Shown one piece after another: positions 5,244-9,614 of a stretch of 9,614 nucleotides of DNA; within the stretch, counting starts at the first letter, position 1; every line of letters starts with the position of its first letter. A model generated the notes under the pieces. It saw nothing but the letters and a program-made list of their open reading frames with translations, had not been told where the DNA came from and searched no databases. This DNA is from Anaerolineae bacterium (GTDB taxonomy: Bacteria > Chloroflexota > Anaerolineae > Aggregatilineales > UBA3940): the NCBI GenBank assembly GCA_016926985.1, contig JAFGNO010000038.1, forward strand, positions 1 through 9,614, written 5' to 3'. The translations under genes were made by a program, and so were the position numbers.

Positions 5244-7028
5244 TCAGTTTACAGCGTCCTTGTAAATCAGGAATTTATCCATTACCAGAAGTTCAAGCGC
5301 GCCTTTCTGGAACGTATTCAGCGCATTCTGGGGCGTGTTCACAATCGGCTCCCCTCGCAGGTTGAAGCTGGTATTCAGCAGGACCGGCACACCGGTCGCA
5401 TCGCCAAAGCGCTTGATCACCCCGTAATACAGCGGGTTGTCCTGCTCGCGAACCGACTGGAGACGACCACCGCCGTTGACATGCGTGACCGCAGGGATGA
5501 TGGACTGCTTATCTTCCGGAATGGGGCGCACAACCAGCATGAACCGGGGGCTGGACTGCCCCTGATACTTGCCCATCTCGAAGAATTCCGGGGCACGTTC
5601 CTCGACGATCACCGGGGCAAACGGGCGGAATGGTTCCCTGAATTTGATCTTGAGGTTGACAATCTCTTTCATCTCCGGGCGGCGCGGGTCGGCCAGGATG
5701 CTCCGGTTACCCAGCGCGCGCGGTCCCCATTCAAACCGTCCCTGGTACCAACCCACCACCCCACCGTTAACAATTGTGTCCACTGTGCGGTCGAGCAACA
5801 CATCAGGATCTTCAATGTACTCATATTTCAGGCCCTGCTGATCAAGGACGCGACGAATCTCATCGGTGGTGTAACCCTTGCCAAGATACACATCCTCCAT
5901 AACCAGTTTTCGTGGCTTGTTCAGGAGAATATGGTAGGCATACAGCGCAGCGCCTAATGCGCCGCCCGCATCGCCTGCCTCTGGCTGGATATACAATTCT
6001 TCAAAGGGTGTCTCATCGAGAATGCGCCCGTTGGCTACGCTGTTCAGCGCCACACCCCCGGCCATCACCAGCTGCCTGGAGCCAGTGCGCTGATGGGCGT
6101 GGTTTGCCATCTTGATAATCACTTCTTCGGTGGCTCGCTGGATGCTGGCTGCAATATCAGCAAACCGCTGGTTCTCTTTAGCTAGTTCCGGATCGCGCCC
6201 GGGGTGGGTTTTGGGAGTGAAGAACTCAGTTTCTGCCACCCGTTGCGGGCCAAATAGCTCCACGAATTTACGATTGTAGGTGCGCCGGGGTGAATAGTGA
6301 TAGGAGAAATAATCCATATTCAGCGTGAAACCGCCATCGCTGCCAACGTTGATCAGCCGGTAGACCTTATCCAGGTAATTTGGCTCACCAAACGGAGCCA
6401 TCCCCATCACCTTGTATTCGCCGTTATTGACCTTGAATCCAAGGTAGGCGGTAAAGGCTGAATACAGGAGACCCAGCGAGTGCGGGAAGCGTGCTTCACT
6501 GAACAGATCGATCTGATTGGTCCCGTCGCCATTCCAATACCCTTTGGCGTGCCCCAGTGTGGCGGTTGTCCATTCGCCCACGCCATCGATAGTAATGACG
6601 GCGGCCTCATCATAGGGCGAGGCAAAGAAGGCACTGGCTGCGTGGGACATGTGATGCTCGGCAAACAGCAGCTTGCTCGCGGGTATCTTAAGCTTGTCCA
6701 GTAGCTGGCTCTTGATCCACAGCTTCTCGTTAAACCAGGTGATCATCGATTCGCGGAATACGCCGATGGACTGCGGAAAGGTCTGGAGAGAGGTGAGCAG
6801 GATGCGCTCGAATTTTAAGAGCGGTTTCTCATAAAAAACAGCGTAATCGAGGTCGTTTGTTGTGATACCGGCTGCTTCCAGGCAGAAGTCAATGGCATGA
6901 TGTGGAAAACCCGAGTCGTGTTTTTTGCGTGAAAACCGTTCCTCTGCCGCAGCAGCAATCAGTTCCCCATCTTTGATAATTGCAGCAGCCGAGTCATGAT
7001 AGTAGCATGATACACCCAGGATATACAT
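5244..7028 (-). CDS. NodU/CmcH-family carbamoyltransferase
   Basis: A full-length 594-aa enzyme of the family that uses ATP and carbamoyl phosphate, through carbamoyl-adenylate, to carbamoylate a hydroxyl or similar group. Known relatives act on Nod factors (NodU), cephamycin (CmcH), tobramycin (TobZ) and saxitoxin (SxtI). The N-terminal Kae1-like domain begins MYILGVSCYYHDSAAAII and holds metal ligands H125 and H129 (HHMSHA), D148 (IDGVGEW) and D353 (GDAGGALG). Their spacing of 4, 19 and 205 is close to what I recall for TobZ. The C-terminal domain shows FEWGPRALGNRSILADPR (about 432-449) and FREPFRPFAPVI (463-474). The ATG at 7028 has AAGGAG 12 nt upstream and a strong promoter at 7149-7177. 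It heads an operon with the DUF5989 gene. No sugar or peptide biosynthetic gene is in the window, so the acceptor is unknown. Confidence 0.95.
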   Translation of the reverse strand: MYILGVSCYYHDSAAAIIKDGELIAAAAEERFSRKKHDSGFPHHAIDFCLEAAGITTNDLDYAVFYEKPLLKFERILLTSLQTFPQSIGVFRESMITWFNEKLWIKSQLLDKLKIPASKLLFAEHHMSHAASAFFASPYDEAAVITIDGVGEWTTATLGHAKGYWNGDGTNQIDLFSEARFPHSLGLLYSAFTAYLGFKVNNGEYKVMGMAPFGEPNYLDKVYRLINVGSDGGFTLNMDYFSYHYSPRRTYNRKFVELFGPQRVAETEFFTPKTHPGRDPELAKENQRFADIAASIQRATEEVIIKMANHAHQRTGSRQLVMAGGVALNSVANGRILDETPFEELYIQPEAGDAGGALGAALYAYHILLNKPRKLVMEDVYLGKGYTTDEIRRVLDQQGLKYEYIEDPDVLLDRTVDTIVNGGVVGWYQGRFEWGPRALGNRSILADPRRPEMKEIVNLKIKFREPFRPFAPVIVEERAPEFFEMGKYQGQSSPRFMLVVRPIPEDKQSIIPAVTHVNGGGRLQSVREQDNPLYYGVIKRFGDATGVPVLLNTSFNLRGEPIVNTPQNALNTFQKGALELLVMDKFLIYKDAVN

Positions 7029-7192
7029 CAGCTGTTAGAGCTCCTTTTCGATTTCGGCGGGCAGGCCATCCAGGAGATTCGCACTACAAAAAGCAGCAGG
7101 TTACACTGCCGCAAATCGCAGAGGCCTGGCCCACAAATAGCGGGGATGATTATATCGGGCATCGCCCTGCCTGTAAAAGAAAGGCGCATCAA
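7029..7192. promoter_or_regulatory. Divergent intergenic region with strong minus promoter
   Basis: On the minus strand TTTACA (7177-7172) is followed after exactly 17 nt by TATAAT (7154-7149), a near-consensus sigma-70-type promoter. It would drive the carbamoyltransferase gene with a leader of about 115 nt. Within that leader I see no riboswitch or attenuator I can name. On the plus strand only a GAAAGG ribosome-binding site (7179-7184) for the methyltransferase is clear; no good plus promoter is visible. Confidence 0.75.
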
Positions 7193-8425
7193 GTGACTGC
7201 TATCCAGTTTGAACTTATAGACATGGCTCATGGTGGGTCCTGTTTGGGACGCCACGAAGGCCGGATCGTCTTTGTCCCTTATACCCTCCCCGGGGAAGTG
7301 GTGGAAGCCGTTATCACCGAAGAGAAAAAATCCTATGCAAGGGCTTCATTGCTGCGCGTAGTCAGGGAATCGCCGGAGCGGGTGGACCCGCCCTGCCCGT
7401 ACTATGGGCCTGGTGGATGTGGTGGATGCCACTGGCAGCATATCGACTACACCTCTCAGGTTGAGTTGAAACGCCGCGTTGTGGTTGACCAGTTAGAGCG
7501 GATCGGCAGGATCGCCAGCCCGGATGTGCTCCCAACCATCTCCAGTCCCTCTTCATGGGGATACCGCAGCCACGCGACTTTCAGTCTCTCGCCGCGTGGA
7601 GAACCCGGGTTTTTCAGTGACAGTGGTCAGGATATTATCCCCATTGCCAACTGTGCCATTCTGCATCCGGCATTAAACGATCTGCTGGGCCAGGTTGATT
7701 TTGAAATCGATATCCTGACGCGGATCAGGCTTCAGGTTGGGAGCGATCCGGACGACCGGATGATGGTGATCCAGACGGTAGACGACCAGGCTCCGGAGAT
7801 ATCGGTTGACTTCCCGGTATCAATTAATTTGCTGCTGAGTGATAACGAGCCTGTCAATCTGATAGGCAGCCCGCAGGTTCATTACTCTGTCTTTCACCGC
7901 CAGTTCAGGGTGACTGCAGGGGCATTCTCTCAGGTTAACGCGCCAATGATGGAAACCCTTGTGGAATTGGTGTTGGATCGGTTGAACCTGAATGGCACTG
8001 AAAGTGTGCTTGATCTGTACAGCGGTGTAGGGCTGTTTACCGGGTTTATTGCGGAAAAGGCAGACTATGTGCTCAGCGTTGAGAGCTATCCACCAGCAGT
8101 CACCGATGCTGAGCGCAACCTGGATGACCAGGAAAATGTGGAACTGGTTGAAGGTGCTGTTGAGGATGTGCTGGAAGACCTGGTTGGCCCCTTTGAAGCA
8201 ATTGTAGTAGACCCGCCCAGAAGCGGCCTGGATAACGCCGTGATCGACCATATCGACCGACTGCTGCCAGACAGGCTGGTGTATGTAAGCTGTGACCCGG
8301 CAACGCTGGCGCGGGACGCAAGAAAACTGGCCGGTCATGGTCTTCGACTGGCGAGTGTGCAGCCTGTGGACATGTTTCCCCAGACTTTCCATATTGAGGC
8401 AGTTGCAACGTTTATAAGACAGTGA
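7193..8425 (+). CDS. rlmD: RlmD/TrmA-family RNA m5U methyltransferase
   Basis: A 410-aa S-adenosylmethionine-dependent enzyme that makes 5-methyluridine in RNA, most likely 23S rRNA. I use GTG 7193, with GAAAGG eight bases upstream, because the TRAM domain begins straight after it (AIQFELIDMAHGGSCLGR). A longer reading from 6980 would run antisense into the carbamoyltransferase start. The iron-sulfur ligands are C68, C76, C79 and C154; the first gap is CX7C, not the CX5C of Escherichia coli RlmD. The SAM motif is DLYSGVGLF, and FSQVNAPMMETL precedes it. The catalytic nucleophile is C367 in SCDPATLARD and the base is E402 in HIEAVATF. An [4Fe-4S] cluster argues for the RlmD/RlmCD branch over TrmA, but which uridine it modifies cannot be read from sequence. 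AIM24 follows after 43 nt. Confidence 0.93.
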   Translation: MTAIQFELIDMAHGGSCLGRHEGRIVFVPYTLPGEVVEAVITEEKKSYARASLLRVVRESPERVDPPCPYYGPGGCGGCHWQHIDYTSQVELKRRVVVDQLERIGRIASPDVLPTISSPSSWGYRSHATFSLSPRGEPGFFSDSGQDIIPIANCAILHPALNDLLGQVDFEIDILTRIRLQVGSDPDDRMMVIQTVDDQAPEISVDFPVSINLLLSDNEPVNLIGSPQVHYSVFHRQFRVTAGAFSQVNAPMMETLVELVLDRLNLNGTESVLDLYSGVGLFTGFIAEKADYVLSVESYPPAVTDAERNLDDQENVELVEGAVEDVLEDLVGPFEAIVVDPPRSGLDNAVIDHIDRLLPDRLVYVSCDPATLARDARKLAGHGLRLASVQPVDMFPQTFHIEAVATFIRQ

Positions 8426-8468
8426 TAGCCTACTACCAGATCGCCATAGTTATTTTAAAGGGAGCAAT

Positions 8469-9149
8469 ATGAAATACCGGATAACAGGAACAACTATGCA
8501 GGCTCTTGATGTCCAGTTGACACGAGGGGAATCGGTTTTTACTGAGGTTGGCGGGATGGCCTGGTACCAGGGGAACATCGAGATGAATACCAATATGCCC
8601 GGGGGCATAATGGGCGGCCTGGGCCGCGCCCTGTCAGGTGAGTCCCTGTTTCTGACCACCTACAAGGCGCAATCCGAATCGGCGGTGGTGACCTTCACTC
8701 CGGAAGCGCCGGGCTCCATTGTTGCAATTGAACTGGCCCCAGGACAGTCGATCATCGCCCAGCGCGACTCCTTTATGTGCGCGCAAAGCTCTGTCCAGCT
8801 TGCTGTTCATTTCAAAAAGCGGCTGGGCGCCGGATTGTTTGGCGGTGAGGGTTTTATCCTGCAGCGGGTGACTGGGCCGGGTACGGCATTCTTTGAGGTT
8901 GATGGAGAGGTTCGGGAACTGACGCTGGCAGCCAATGAAATTCTGCGTATTGACCCGGGCCATATTGCCATGTTTGAAGAGACTGTCCGGCATGATATTG
9001 AGCGTGTTAAAGGCGTGACGAATGTTCTCTTTGGGGGAGAGGGACTATTCCTGGCAACGCTGACCGGGCCAGGAAAAGTATGGCTGCAGACCATGCCGCT
9101 GAACAACCTGATTGCCAAGATCATCGCACGGATGCCCAAGAGCAGTTAG
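8469..9149 (+). CDS. AIM24-family protein (TIGR00266)
   Basis: A 226-aa protein of the AIM24/TIGR00266 family, mostly beta-strand and rich in glycine. The conserved opening motif (GESVFTEVGGMAWYQGNIEM) is at residues about 20-40, followed by GGIMGGLGRALSGESLF. Two internal FGGEG copies occur (LFGGEGFILQRVTGPG and LFGGEGLFLATLTGPGKVWLQT), reflecting the pseudo-repeated jelly-roll of the family. The yeast relative is mitochondrial; in bacteria the role is unknown, and membrane or phosphoprotein associations have been suggested. The start is well set: AAAGGGAG lies just upstream of the ATG. The length matches the usual 220-260. There is no signal peptide or membrane helix. The 79-aa membrane-protein gene follows after 17 nt, so both likely share a transcript ending at 9428-9459. 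Confidence 0.9.
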   Translation: MKYRITGTTMQALDVQLTRGESVFTEVGGMAWYQGNIEMNTNMPGGIMGGLGRALSGESLFLTTYKAQSESAVVTFTPEAPGSIVAIELAPGQSIIAQRDSFMCAQSSVQLAVHFKKRLGAGLFGGEGFILQRVTGPGTAFFEVDGEVRELTLAANEILRIDPGHIAMFEETVRHDIERVKGVTNVLFGGEGLFLATLTGPGKVWLQTMPLNNLIAKIIARMPKSS

Positions 9150-9166
9150 CGTAAAGGACGGATAAA

Positions 9167-9406
9167 ATGAGAACCCTGTTTTTTCTCTATGGTCAGTTTC
9201 TGCTGAATATGCTCTTTGCCCGACTGGCTGAAGCCGGCGCCGGAATGGTCGGCGGAGAGAAGAAAAAGTTTCCTGTATGGGCTATAGTCCTGATTGTCCT
9301 TGGCGTGCTGCTTGTCTGTGTGCTGCCAATCTGCGTGATCCTGATCCTGGCCCTGCTTGGTCCGGCAATTGGAGAGGTCTTCTCCAACGTTATTGAAGAA
9401 ATCTAA
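9167..9406 (+). CDS. 79-aa small membrane protein
   Basis: ATG 9167 is preceded by AAAGGA at a normal distance. The 79-aa product opens with a short hydrophobic stretch (LFFLYGQFLLNMLFARL), then a glycine-rich and lysine-rich bend (GGEKKKF). A strong transmembrane helix runs at about residues 37-65 with two cysteines (C51, C56). The end is GPAIGEVFSNVIEEI. The helix carries a PVWAIVLIVLGVLL beginning and a proline at 54. I do not recognise a named family. It sits 17 nt after the AIM24-family gene and is followed by a strong terminator, so both are very likely cotranscribed. A membrane partner for the AIM24 protein is possible, but only the gene order suggests it. Confidence 0.75.
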   Translation: MRTLFFLYGQFLLNMLFARLAEAGAGMVGGEKKKFPVWAIVLIVLGVLLVCVLPICVILILALLGPAIGEVFSNVIEEI

Positions 9407-9427
9407 CCGCCAGCCGTTGTCATTTCT

Positions 9428-9459
9428 GTGCAGCCAGGATGCCCTGGCTGCACATTTTT
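9428..9459 (+). terminator. Strong intrinsic terminator
   Basis: GTGCAGCCAGG (9428-9438) pairs perfectly with CCTGGCTGCAC (9443-9453), an 11-bp stem with an ATGC loop. It is followed by ATTTTT. It ends the AIM24 and 79-aa gene unit, only nine bases before the start of the next gene at 9469. Confidence 0.9.
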
Positions 9460-9468
9460 GGAATACTG

Positions 9469-9614
9469 ATGACCCCACCCGAGTTTGATCTCCAGAGGAT
9501 GCTGTTTTTTGCCGTTGACCTGGCGCATGAAGCAGGCGCTTTGTTGAAAGATGCTTATGCAAAGCCGCGCCAGATTGACTTTAAGGGCAGCGTCAATCTG
9601 GTCACCCAGGCCGA
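9469..9614 (+). CDS. Inositol-monophosphatase-family protein, start only
   Basis: The first 48 codons of a gene that continues past the right edge. The N-terminus reads FDLQRMLFFAVDLAHEAGAL with DAYAKPRQIDFKGSVNLVTQAD. This is the usual start of the IMPase/SuhB family: an A-x-x-A-G-x-L helix, then KG-x-x-x-LVTxAD. The metal-binding DPIDGT and GAS motifs lie beyond the window. The family dephosphorylates myo-inositol phosphate and related sugar phosphates, and substrate varies. The ATG at 9469 has a modest TTGGA upstream, and an in-frame ATG at residue 11 with AGAGG before it is an alternative. The gene has no strong promoter visible between the terminator and the start. Confidence 0.85.
   Translation, partial: MTPPEFDLQRMLFFAVDLAHEAGALLKDAYAKPRQIDFKGSVNLVTQA

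Noticed and set aside
5241..5957. 238-aa plus-strand open frame inside the carbamoyltransferase gene
   Set aside because: It is antisense to the conserved C-terminal domain of that enzyme and has no start signal or known motif.
6858..6866. TGTTGTGAT inside the carbamoyltransferase gene as a fourth copy of the shared 10-mer
   Set aside because: It lacks the leading CC of the CCTGTTGTGA copies and lies in conserved coding sequence, so a chance match is likely. It also warns that the other copies could be partly chance.
6980..7192. 71-codon N-terminal extension of the RNA methyltransferase
   Set aside because: It would overlap the carbamoyltransferase start and both divergent control signals. 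The TRAM domain begins at the GTG at 7193, which has its own ribosome-binding site.

Overview
The window reads as a bacterial chromosome of moderate GC content. I suspect a Chloroflexota (Anaerolineae-like) genome. This rests only on overall gene character: a type-4 iron-sulfur uracil-DNA glycosylase, a carbamoyltransferase with a DUF5989 partner, an AIM24-family protein, and many small single-helix membrane proteins. No taxonomic marker is present, so the assignment is an inference. There are no rRNAs, tRNAs, CRISPR arrays, insertion sequences or transposases.

Layout. (1) 1-383, minus: a basic protein with a four-cysteine zinc ribbon, cut by the left edge. (2) 384-733: a 350-base gap with overlapping inverted repeats and one doubtful 33-aa ORF. 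(3) 734-1506, plus: type-4 uracil-DNA glycosylase ending in a beta-clamp-binding peptide (QLSLF), then a 45-aa one-helix membrane protein. (4) 1521-3374, minus: DUF1232 membrane protein followed 12 nt later by a membrane sensor histidine kinase, with a good promoter upstream at 3404-3433. (5) 3375-3641: a divergent intergenic region rich in inverted repeats. (6) 3642-4646, plus: a PAS protein shaped like a histidine kinase but lacking the phosphoacceptor histidine and the ATP-binding boxes. (7) 4714-4959, plus: an 81-aa SxtJ-like membrane protein with its own extended -10 promoter, ending at a two-way terminator. (8) 5028-7028, minus: DUF5989 protein and a full-length NodU/CmcH-type carbamoyltransferase, driven by a near-consensus promoter at 7149-7177. 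(9) 7193-9406, plus: RlmD/TrmA-type RNA m5U methyltransferase, an AIM24-family protein and a 79-aa membrane protein, closed by a strong terminator. (10) 9469-9614, plus: the start of an inositol-monophosphatase-family gene, cut by the right edge.

How it fits together. The carbamoyltransferase, DUF5989 protein and SxtJ-like protein form a recognisable set. In other bacteria, small membrane proteins of these kinds sit beside O-carbamoyltransferases, as with sxtI/J/K in saxitoxin clusters. Here the set is split into two converging units that share one terminator, and no biosynthetic gene for the acceptor molecule is visible. A second theme is signalling: an intact membrane histidine kinase without a response regulator lies divergent from a degenerate soluble one. 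The rest is DNA/RNA maintenance and small membrane proteins of unknown role.
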